Part shown: piece after piece, positions 5,321 to 10,921 of the stretch
Layout of the letters: each line of letters begins with the position of its first letter
Numbering within the stretch: the stretch's first letter is position 1
The notes under the pieces: model-generated
The model's input: the letters and a program-made list of their open reading frames with translations, nothing else
Told to the model about the DNA's origin: nothing
Database searches by the model: none
Program-made: the position numbers and the translations under genes
Origin: an uncultured Alphaproteobacteria bacterium
GTDB taxonomy: Bacteria > Pseudomonadota > Alphaproteobacteria > Rhizobiales > Pleomorphomonadaceae
Assembly (NCBI GenBank): GCA_937900425.1
Contig: CALCDT010000038.1
Location: 1 to 10,921 of the forward strand
DNA: 10,921 bases
Reading direction: 5' to 3'

Positions 5321-6208
5321 ATGTCGCTCGTCGCAACGCTGATCGCCTCGCCCGACCGGCCGGTTCTCACCGAGGCACTGATCGCCGCCACCGCCGCCGC
5401 CGTCAAGGCCGCCGACGTCCGCACCCTCGACCCCGGCATCGCCGCCGACCTCGTCGTCGAGAATGGCGAACGGGCCGCCATCGACGCGGTCCTGCGCGAG
5501 ATCGTCGCCGACGCGCCGCTCGACGTCGTGGTGCAGCCGGTGGCGGCGCGTCGCAAGCGGCTCCTCGTCGCCGACATGGATTCCACCATGATCGGCCAGG
5601 AATGCATCGACGAACTCGCCGCCGAGATCGGCATCAAGGACGCCGTCGCCGAGATCACCGAGCGGGCGATGCGCGGCGAGATCGCCTTCGAGCCGGCGCT
5701 GCGCGAGCGCGTCGCGCTGCTGAAGGGCCTTCCCGCCGGCGTCGTCGGCGAGGTCATCGCCAGCCGCATCACGCTGATGCCGGGCGCCCGCGCGCTGGTC
5801 GCGACCATGCGGGCGGCCGGCGCCTACGCCGCCCTCGTCTCCGGCGGCTTCACGGTCTTCACCGGTCCGGTCGCGGCGATGATCGGCTTCGACGAGAACC
5901 GCGCCAACACGCTGATCGTCGAGGACGGCGCCCTCGCCGGCCGGGTCGCCGAGCCGATCCTCGGGCAGGAGGCCAAGCTCACGGCGCTGCGCGAGATCCG
6001 CGGCCGCCTCGGCCTCGCCCGCGCCGAGACGCTCTCCGTCGGCGACGGCGCCAACGATCTCGCCATGATCGGCGAGGCCGGCCTCGGCGTCGCCTTCCGG
6101 GCGAAGCCCAAGGTGGCCGCCGCCGCAGCCGCCCGTATCGACCACGGCGACCTCACCGCCCTGCTCTACCTCCAAGGCTACGCCCGCGCCGACTTCGTCT
6201 CAGCCTGA
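5321..6208 (+). CDS. serB: Phosphoserine phosphatase
   Basis: This HAD-superfamily phosphatase carries out the last step of serine synthesis, L-phosphoserine to L-serine, in the cytoplasm. It has 295 residues. An N-terminal region of about 75 residues of the alphaproteobacterial SerB type precedes the catalytic core. The core shows DMDSTM with nucleophile Asp85 and acid/base Asp87, the helical cap with GEIAFEPALRERV, motif II SGGF (Ser174), Lys219 in motif III and GDGANDLAMI (241-250) as the metal-binding motif IV. All catalytic residues are present. The ATG was chosen for length and because the frame upstream overlaps miaA in antisense. The GNAT gene follows about 25 nt downstream and is probably co-transcribed. 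Confidence 0.96.
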   Translation: MSLVATLIASPDRPVLTEALIAATAAAVKAADVRTLDPGIAADLVVENGERAAIDAVLREIVADAPLDVVVQPVAARRKRLLVADMDSTMIGQECIDELAAEIGIKDAVAEITERAMRGEIAFEPALRERVALLKGLPAGVVGEVIASRITLMPGARALVATMRAAGAYAALVSGGFTVFTGPVAAMIGFDENRANTLIVEDGALAGRVAEPILGQEAKLTALREIRGRLGLARAETLSVGDGANDLAMIGEAGLGVAFRAKPKVAAAAAARIDHGDLTALLYLQGYARADFVSA

Positions 6209-6233
6209 GGCCGGCACCGGGGAGAACCGCGTG

Positions 6234-6779
6234 ATGAGGATCGAGACCGAGCGCCTGCTGCTCCGCCCCTGGGAGGAGCGCGACGTCCTCCCCTTCGCGG
6301 CGATGTGCGCCGACCCCGAGGTGATGGAATTCTTCGCCGAGACGCTCGACGTCGACGGCACCCGCGCGCTGATCGCCCGCCTCGAGGACCGCCGCGCCCG
6401 CGGCGGCTTCGGCATGCTGGCGGCGGATGAGAAAGCGACCGGCGCCTTCGTCGGCGTCATCGGCCTGCAGCAGGTGCCCTACGAGGCCGCCTTCACGCCG
6501 GCGGTCGAGGTCGGCTGGCGGCTCGCGCGGGCCTATTGGCGCAAGGGCCTCGCCAGCGAGGGCGCGCGGGCGTGCCTCGCCCACGGATTTTCGGCCGGAT
6601 TGCCCGAGATCGTCGCCGTCGCCTATGTCGATAACCTGCGCTCGCACGCCGTTATGGAGCGCATCGGCATGCGCCGCGACGCCGCCGCCGACTTCGACCA
6701 CCCCGCCCTCCCCGGCCACCGGCTGGCCCGGCACGGGCTGTGGCGGATCGGCCGGGCGGATTGGGAAGCGGCCGGGTGA
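6234..6779 (+). CDS. GNAT-family N-acetyltransferase (RimJ/RimL type)
   Basis: This is a single-domain acetyl-CoA-dependent acetyltransferase of 181 residues. The opening IETERLLLRPWEERD is typical of the RimJ/RimL (Acetyltransf_3) branch. The acetyl-CoA pyrophosphate loop is in VEVGWRLARAYWRKGLASEG (91-110), and the NLRSHAVMERIGMR segment (134-147) is the conserved motif B. The substrate is unknown: ribosomal protein N-termini, amino groups of small molecules and peptides are all possible in this family. The ATG at 6234 is directly preceded by an in-frame GTG at 6231, and GGAG about 6-9 nt upstream can serve either. It lies close behind serB with no terminator visible, so co-transcription is likely. 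Confidence 0.88.
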   Translation: MRIETERLLLRPWEERDVLPFAAMCADPEVMEFFAETLDVDGTRALIARLEDRRARGGFGMLAADEKATGAFVGVIGLQQVPYEAAFTPAVEVGWRLARAYWRKGLASEGARACLAHGFSAGLPEIVAVAYVDNLRSHAVMERIGMRRDAAADFDHPALPGHRLARHGLWRIGRADWEAAG

Positions 6780-6827
6780 GGGTCTGGGGGCGTGTCCGGG
6801 GACGGCGGCCTGGTTTCAGGGCGAGTC

Positions 6828-6851
6828 GCGGCACCAATCCTGCCGTGCCGC
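6828..6851. terminator. Possible terminator hairpin between convergent genes
   Basis: A perfect 7-bp stem GCGGCAC/GTGCCGC with a 10-nt loop lies in the 116-bp gap between the GNAT stop and the degP stop. A pyrimidine-rich stretch with scattered T follows on the plus strand, but there is no clean T-run. The position suits a terminator for the serB-GNAT transcript; the support is weak. Confidence 0.35.
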
Positions 6852-6895
6852 CCACCCCTCTCTTCTTGCGCCCGCACGCGAAGCAGACCGCCCCC

Positions 6896-8365
6896 TCAGT
6901 CGATCTTCACCGCCGCGAAGCGCAGCTGGCCGTCCGGGTTGGCGATCAGCAGCAGCGCGGAGCGCCGGTCCGCCTTCTTGAGCTTTTCGACCGCCGCCGT
7001 GACATCGTCCGGCGCGTTGACCGCCTCCTGCGCGACCTCGACGATGACGTCGCCGGCGGTGATGCGCTTTTCCGCCGCCGCCGAATTGGGGTCGACCGCC
7101 GTCACCACCACGCCGCGCACGTCGGCCCCGATACCGAACTGCTGGCGGGCGGCGTCGTCGAGCGCGGCGAGCGATAGACCGAGCACCTTCTCGATCGGCT
7201 TCGGCGCCGGAGCGGCCGGCTCCTCCACCGTGGTGTCGGCCTGGGCGCTCTGGGTCTCGTCGAGCCGGCCGAGCGTCACCTTGAGCGTCGTCTCCGCTCC
7301 CTGGCGCAGCACGGTGACGTCGACTTCCTTGTCGATCGGCGTGTTGGCGACGATGCGCGGCAGCTCGCGCATCTGCGCGATCGCCTGGCCGTCGAAGGTG
7401 ACGATGACGTCGCCGGGCCTGAGGCCGGCGGCCTCGGCCGGGCCGCCCTCGGTGACGCCGGCGACGAGGGCGCCGCGCGCCGTGCCGATGCCGAGGCTTT
7501 CGGCGAGTTCGTCGGTCACCTGCTGGATGTTGACGCCGAGCCAGCCGCGCCGGGTCTCGCCGAACTCGACGAGCTGGTCGACGACGCGGCGCGCGATTTC
7601 GGCGGGCACCGCGAAGCCGATGCCGATCGAGCCGCCGGTCGGCGAGATGATGGCGGTGTTGACGCCCACCACCTTGCCGTTCATGTCGAACAGCGGCCCG
7701 CCCGAGTTGCCGCGGTTGATGGCGGCGTCGGTCTGGATGTAGTTGTCGTAGGGGCCCGAATTGATGTCGCGGTTGCGGGCCGAGACGATGCCGACCGTGA
7801 CGGTGCCGCCGAGGCCGAAGGGATTGCCGATCGCCATCACCCAGTCGCCGACGCGGATTCGGTCGGAATCGCCGAAATCGACGGCGGTGATCGGCTTGAC
7901 CGGCTTGACGCGCAGCACCGCGAGATCGGTCTTCTCGTCGCGCCCGATCAGTTCGGCGTCGAGTTTGGTGCCGTCGTTGAAGTTCGCGACGATCTCGTCC
8001 GCATCCTCGATCACATGATTGTTGGTGACGATGATGCCGGAGGAATCGATCACGAAGCCCGAGCCGAGCGATTGCACCTTGCGCGGCGAGCCGCGGTTCT
8101 GGTTGTCGAAGAACTCGTCGAAGAATTCCTGGAAGGGCGAGCCTTCCGGCACCTTGGGCACCGGCACGGGCCGGTCGTTGCCGACGCGTTGCGAGGTCGA
8201 AATGTTGACGACCGCGTCGATCAGGCCTTCGGCGAGGTCGGCGACCGATTCCGGCCCCTGCGCCCGCGCCGGCAAGGTGGCGGCACCGGCGATCATGCCG
8301 GCGGCGACCAGTCCGGCACCGGCTGCCCGGCCGGCGATGGTGAGGACATTCCAGCGGCTGGCCAT
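6896..8365 (-). CDS. degP: DegP/HtrA-type (Do) periplasmic serine protease
   Basis: This periplasmic quality-control protease/chaperone degrades misfolded envelope proteins. It has 489 residues. A Sec signal peptide ends in LPARA, with cleavage likely before Gln36. The trypsin-like domain carries the triad His117 (NNHVIED), Asp147 (EKTDLAV) and Ser221 (RGNSGGPLF). PDZ1 spans about 271-367 (GWLGVNIQ, GLRPGDVI). PDZ2 spans about 395-485 and is more divergent, after an Ala/Pro-rich linker at 376-391. This two-PDZ layout is that of DegP/DegQ/MucD; the symbol is by family resemblance. ATG at 8365 was chosen because AAGGAG lies 8 nt upstream, whereas the GTG three codons earlier sits inside that ribosome site. 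An EcfG-like promoter and a tandem repeat lie upstream. The gene follows hflK-hflC-DUF2065 on the same strand but is separated by a 184-bp gap holding a strong hairpin. Confidence 0.95.
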   Translation of the reverse strand: MASRWNVLTIAGRAAGAGLVAAGMIAGAATLPARAQGPESVADLAEGLIDAVVNISTSQRVGNDRPVPVPKVPEGSPFQEFFDEFFDNQNRGSPRKVQSLGSGFVIDSSGIIVTNNHVIEDADEIVANFNDGTKLDAELIGRDEKTDLAVLRVKPVKPITAVDFGDSDRIRVGDWVMAIGNPFGLGGTVTVGIVSARNRDINSGPYDNYIQTDAAINRGNSGGPLFDMNGKVVGVNTAIISPTGGSIGIGFAVPAEIARRVVDQLVEFGETRRGWLGVNIQQVTDELAESLGIGTARGALVAGVTEGGPAEAAGLRPGDVIVTFDGQAIAQMRELPRIVANTPIDKEVDVTVLRQGAETTLKVTLGRLDETQSAQADTTVEEPAAPAPKPIEKVLGLSLAALDDAARQQFGIGADVRGVVVTAVDPNSAAAEKRITAGDVIVEVAQEAVNAPDDVTAAVEKLKKADRRSALLLIANPDGQLRFAAVKID

Positions 8366-8452
8366 CGGCCACACTCCTTCCCAGATCCGGAACCGACGTC
8401 CCGATTCGACGAAAACGCGCCCATCCTAGCGGCGGGCGCGACGACATTCGAT

Positions 8453-8480
8453 GAAACCGGCATCACGAAACCGGCATCAA
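8453..8480. repeat. 14-bp tandem direct repeat upstream of degP
   Basis: Two adjacent copies, GAAACCGGCATCAC and GAAACCGGCATCAA, differ only at the last base. The sequence GAAACCGG occurs once more at 8527-8534, inside the hairpin at 8514-8544. The repeat lies 88-115 bp before the degP start and overlaps the -10 of the EcfG-like promoter at 8469-8494. It may be an operator or a local duplication. Confidence 0.6.
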
Positions 8481-8494
8481 TGCGGCGGAGTTCC
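8469..8494 (-). promoter_or_regulatory. EcfG-like promoter upstream of degP
   Basis: On the minus strand GGAAC (8490-8494) is followed after exactly 17 nt by GGTT (8469-8472). This compares with the EcfG consensus GGAAC-N16/17-CGTT, with one -10 mismatch. It would give a 5' untranslated region of about 95 nt for degP. Envelope proteases are plausible general-stress targets, but the site is imperfect and other promoters may exist. Confidence 0.45.
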
Positions 8495-8513
8495 GATCTT
8501 TGCGCGCCGGGAT

Positions 8514-8544
8514 CCCGCCGGCACCGGAAACCGGAGCCGGCGGG
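8514..8544. terminator. Strong hairpin after the hflK-hflC-DUF2065 genes
   Basis: CCCGCCGGC/GCCGGCGGG forms a 9-bp stem. After one A-A mismatch it continues as CCGG/CCGG around a 3-nt loop. It starts 5 nt past the DUF2065 stop codon. There is no T-run on the minus strand, so it may stop transcription only partly, act with Rho, or protect the mRNA 3' end. Confidence 0.5.
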
Positions 8545-8549
8545 CGGGG

Positions 8550-8738
8550 TCACTCCATCCTGGCGAGCCAGACGACGATGACGCCGAACACCATGCAGGC
8601 GATACCGCCATAGCGCAGGCGGGCGTCGTCGAGCCGGACCAGCGTCAGCATGTAGCGCTTGACCGCCGAAGGGGCCGCCGCATAGAGCAGCCCCTCCAGC
8701 ACGACCGCGAGGCCGACGGCCGCGACGAGGTCCTTCAT
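8550..8738 (-). CDS. DUF2065 small membrane protein (YjeT-like)
   Basis: This 62-residue inner-membrane protein has two hydrophobic segments, about 1-20 (MKDLVAAVGLAVVLEGLLYA) and 43-60 (YGGIACMVFGVIVVWLA), joined by a polar loop with a conserved-looking RLDDARLRYGG. This is the DUF2065 pattern. In E. coli the homologous gene yjeT also lies directly after hflC. The start codon overlaps the hflC stop by 4 nt (ATGA), implying translational coupling. Function is unknown; the gene order suggests a link with the HflK-HflC complex. Confidence 0.9.
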   Translation of the reverse strand: MKDLVAAVGLAVVLEGLLYAAAPSAVKRYMLTLVRLDDARLRYGGIACMVFGVIVVWLARME

Positions 8739-9733
8739 GGACTCGCCGGCGCCGTGTCGCCCGCGGCCGGAGCCGCTCCGCCAGCGGCCGGTGCCGGGAC
8801 GTTCGCCGCCGGGGCGACGGCCGAGGCGTTCGGGGCGGCGGCCCCCGCTTCACCTGCCGGCGACGTCGCCGACGAGAAGAAGCGGAAGAACTCCGACGTC
8901 GGCGACAGCACCATCGAGGAATCGCCGGCCTCGAGGGCCCGCACGTAGGCCTGCATCGAGCGGTAGAACTCGAAGAAGCCCTCGTCCTTGCTGAAGGCTT
9001 CGGCGAAGATGCGGTTCTTCTCCGCGTCGCCGGCGCCGCGCAGGATCTCCGCGTCGCGCCGGGCCTCGGCGAGCAGCACCGTCGCCGTGCGGTCGGCCTC
9101 GGCCTTGATGCGCAGCGATTCCTGCGTGCCCTGGGCGCGCTCCTCGGCCGCGACCGCGAGCCGCTCGGCCCGCATCCGCTCGTAGGTCTGGGCTCGCACG
9201 TCGGTCGGCAGTTCGGTCTGGCGGATGCGCAGGTCGACGACGCCGACGCCGAGGCTGGCCGCGTCCGGACGGATCAGGTCGCGGACCTGGCGCATCATGC
9301 CGGCGCGCTCGCTGGTGAAGGCCTCCTCGTAGGAGCGCTGGCCGTAGACCTCGCGCAGACGCGAGTCGAGACGGGTGCGCAGGCGCTCGGCGGCGAGGGT
9401 GAGGTTGCCGCCCACGGACTCGCGGAAAGCCCGCGGATCGAGAATGCGGAAGGCCGCGAAGGCGTCGACGATGAAGCGCCGGTCGTTGCGGAACAGCACC
9501 TCCATGCCGTCGAGTTCCAGCGTCAGCAGGCGCCGCTCGTAATACTGCACGCTGTCGACCGCGTTGGTCGGCAGCTTGAAGTAGATGCCGGGCTCCTGGA
9601 TGACCCGCTGGATCTCGCCGAAGCGCAGCTGGATCGCCTGCTCGCGCTGGTTGACGATGAAGATCGAGGAATAGGCGACGAAGGCCGCGACGGCCAGCGC
9701 GATGACCGCGCCCGGAAGGAATGCGCTGCGCAT
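8735..9733 (-). CDS. hflC: HflC, band 7/SPFH membrane protein, FtsH modulator
   Basis: This is a subunit of the HflKC assembly that surrounds the FtsH protease in the inner membrane and tunes degradation of membrane proteins. It has 332 residues. One N-terminal membrane segment (about 5-27) is followed by the SPFH domain, which opens with VNQREQAIQLRFGEIQRV and contains YERRLLTLELDGMEV. A charged helical, coiled-coil-prone part follows (about 190-260), with RAERLAVAAEERAQGTQES and KAEADRTATVLLAEA. The end of the conserved part is EGFFEFYRSMQAYVRAL. An Ala/Pro-rich tail of about 42 residues (291-332) is added. The ATG overlaps the hflK stop by one base (TGATG), so the genes are coupled. The tail would lie in the periplasm. 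Confidence 0.96.
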   Translation of the reverse strand: MRSAFLPGAVIALAVAAFVAYSSIFIVNQREQAIQLRFGEIQRVIQEPGIYFKLPTNAVDSVQYYERRLLTLELDGMEVLFRNDRRFIVDAFAAFRILDPRAFRESVGGNLTLAAERLRTRLDSRLREVYGQRSYEEAFTSERAGMMRQVRDLIRPDAASLGVGVVDLRIRQTELPTDVRAQTYERMRAERLAVAAEERAQGTQESLRIKAEADRTATVLLAEARRDAEILRGAGDAEKNRIFAEAFSKDEGFFEFYRSMQAYVRALEAGDSSMVLSPTSEFFRFFSSATSPAGEAGAAAPNASAVAPAANVPAPAAGGAAPAAGDTAPASP

Positions 9734-10818
9734 CAGTTGCCTCCCGTCCGGCGGGCGTCGATCTCGGGCAGCGGCAGATAGGGGACGACCCCGCTGCCCG
9801 CCGAGCTGTCGATGATCACCTTCTTCGACTTGCCGAGCACTTCTTCCATGGTTTCCAGATAGATCCGCTTGCGGGTGACGTCGGGCGCCAGACGATACTG
9901 GTCGTAGATCGCGTCGAAGCGCTGGGCCTCGCCGGTCGCCTCGGCGATGACGCGGTCGCGGTAGCCGAGCGCGGCCTCGCGCACCTGGCTGGCCTCGCCT
10001 CGGGCGTCGCCGAGCCGCTTGTTGGAATAGGCCTGGGCTTCCTGCTGGAATCGCTCGCGGTCCTGTTCGGCCCGCACCACCTCGTCGAAGGCGTCGCGCA
10101 CGTCGGCCGGCGGCAGCGCCTGTTCCATGTTGACGGCGGTGACGAGGATGCCGGCGTCGTAGGAATCGAGCACGCCCTGAATGATGTTCATGACGTCGAG
10201 GCTGCCGGCCGTACGGCCGGCGGTCCGCACGGTCTCGGCCGGCGTGACGGCGACGTATTCGCGCATCGCGGCTTCGGACACCATGCGGACAACGGTCGGC
10301 TGGTCGGCGACCTGGAACAGGTATTTGATCGGGTCGGCGATCTTCCAGTTCACCGTGAACTTGACGTCCACGAGGTTCTGGTCGCTCGCCAGCATGATGT
10401 TGCCCTGGTTGCCCGAGCCGCGGCTGGCGCCGATCGTCTCCTGGTTCTCCTGCAGCACCTTCGGCTTCTCGACCGTCTCGAACGGCCAGAAGATGAAATG
10501 CATGCCCGGCGGGCTGAGGTCCTGCTTGACGCGGCCGAACTGGAGTTCGACGCCGACTTCGTCGGGCTGGACCACGTAGATCGACTGGTAGAGCCAGAAG
10601 GCCGCCGCGACGAGAATCACGACGGGGAGCAGCGCAAAACCGCCGCCGCCACCACCCGGGATCACCTGCCGGAGCTTTTCCTGGCTGCGCCGGAGCAGTT
10701 CTTCGAGATCCGGCGGCTGCTGGCCGCCCGATGGTCCGCCGCCGCCCCGCGGTGGCTGTCCCCAGGGTCCGTTCCCACCCCCGCGACCGCCGCCGCCACT
10801 CTGGTTGCTCCAAGGCAT
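9733..10818 (-). CDS. hflK: HflK, band 7/SPFH membrane protein, FtsH modulator
   Basis: This partner of HflC has 361 residues. The N-terminal cytoplasmic part is the Gly-rich HflK_N region, beginning MPWSNQSGGGG and continuing to about residue 60. One membrane segment follows at about 61-83 (FALLPVVILVAAAFWLYQSI). The SPFH domain is next, with QPDEVGVELQFGR (84-96), PGMHFIFWPFE and LTGD-like QNLVDVKFTVNWKI. Last comes a helical stretch with VVRAEQDRERFQQEAQAYSN and EASQVREAALGYRDRVIAEA. The ATG at 10818 matches the conserved MPW start of the family, with an AGAGGAA ribosome site upstream; the longer frame to 10881 adds non-conserved residues. It is the first gene of the visible hflK-hflC-DUF2065 unit. 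Confidence 0.96.
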   Translation of the reverse strand: MPWSNQSGGGGRGGGNGPWGQPPRGGGGPSGGQQPPDLEELLRRSQEKLRQVIPGGGGGGFALLPVVILVAAAFWLYQSIYVVQPDEVGVELQFGRVKQDLSPPGMHFIFWPFETVEKPKVLQENQETIGASRGSGNQGNIMLASDQNLVDVKFTVNWKIADPIKYLFQVADQPTVVRMVSEAAMREYVAVTPAETVRTAGRTAGSLDVMNIIQGVLDSYDAGILVTAVNMEQALPPADVRDAFDEVVRAEQDRERFQQEAQAYSNKRLGDARGEASQVREAALGYRDRVIAEATGEAQRFDAIYDQYRLAPDVTRKRIYLETMEEVLGKSKKVIIDSSAGSGVVPYLPLPEIDARRTGGN

Positions 10819-10921
10819 GTAATTCCGTTCCTCTCTTCCTCCCCTCGTGAGTGCGGGGGAGATCGTCGGGTCGTTCGGCAAGCCGGCGCCCGCCGGCCGG
10901 CAGGGCCAGCCACCTCCGCGG
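10819..10921 (-). other. Upstream region of hflK (right edge)
   Basis: These 103 bp precede hflK. They hold a 6-bp GCCGGC/GCCGGC stem with a 4-nt loop (10882-10897), possibly the end of an upstream transcript, and a purine-rich stretch before the ATG. I saw no clear promoter hexamers. The 3' end of a neighbouring gene could lie here but cannot be identified from so little sequence. Confidence 0.3.

Noticed and set aside
5276..6175. Minus-strand extension of the miaA frame across serB
   Set aside because: It is antisense to serB and unlike any MiaA; the P-loop begins 12 residues after the ATG at 5275.
6816..8447. 543-codon minus-strand frame overlapping degP in another frame
   Set aside because: The Arg/Gly-rich translation lacks motifs, while the other minus-strand frame encodes a complete DegP with triad and PDZ domains.
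10819..10881. 21-residue N-terminal extension of HflK
   Set aside because: The conserved HflK N-terminus begins MPW at 10818; the extension is not conserved-looking.
1..10921. Search for CRISPR arrays, tRNAs, IS ends, toxin-antitoxin pairs or phage genes
   Set aside because: No spaced repeat arrays, cloverleaf patterns, transposase motifs or phage-type proteins were seen. The 'plasmid stabilization' label of the small basic protein does not make it a toxin-antitoxin gene, and no partner gene is present.

Overview
The window is GC-rich chromosomal DNA with strong G/C third-position bias. Its gene content and order suggest an alphaproteobacterium of the Hyphomicrobiales (Rhizobiales) type. Supporting signs are the grouped hflK-hflC-DUF2065-degP, serB and miaA genes, an ilvI gene behind a peptide-coding attenuator, a canonical EcfG (alphaproteobacterial general stress sigma factor) promoter motif and an FNR/FixK box. 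No species can be named from the sequence alone.

Left part (1-1200): the 5' end of ilvI (acetolactate synthase large subunit) runs off the left edge on the minus strand. It is preceded by a full attenuation leader: promoter, an 18-codon leader peptide rich in Leu/Ile/Val, nested hairpins and an intrinsic terminator. About 500 bp of apparently non-coding DNA follows, with two REP-like palindromes. A plus-strand FNR/FixK-type box then introduces a zinc alcohol dehydrogenase gene.

Middle part (1195-4319): adh on the plus strand converges, with a 3-nt gap, on a minus-strand gene for a small basic protein carrying tandem Ala/Lys/Arg repeats. That small gene has an exact EcfG promoter (GGAAC-N17-CGTT). 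Upstream of it on the same strand are a Tat-type lipoprotein L,D-transpeptidase and a divergent M15A-like protein. The M15A-like gene lies 29 nt downstream of miaA and is probably co-transcribed with it.

Right part (4349-10818): miaA (minus) and serB (plus) are divergent with a 45-bp gap, and serB is followed by a GNAT acetyltransferase gene. A convergent junction leads to the minus-strand block hflK-hflC-DUF2065, whose genes overlap by 1 and 4 nt. Then come a strong hairpin, a 14-bp tandem repeat with an EcfG-like promoter, and a DegP/HtrA-type periplasmic protease gene. HflK, HflC and DegP together serve membrane and envelope protein quality control.

Most of the window is housekeeping. The parts most worth a second look are regulatory (the ilv attenuator, the EcfG and FNR sites) and the little-characterised small basic protein and M15A-like protein. 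I see no phage, IS element, CRISPR array, tRNA or rRNA, and no evidence of a new multi-gene system.
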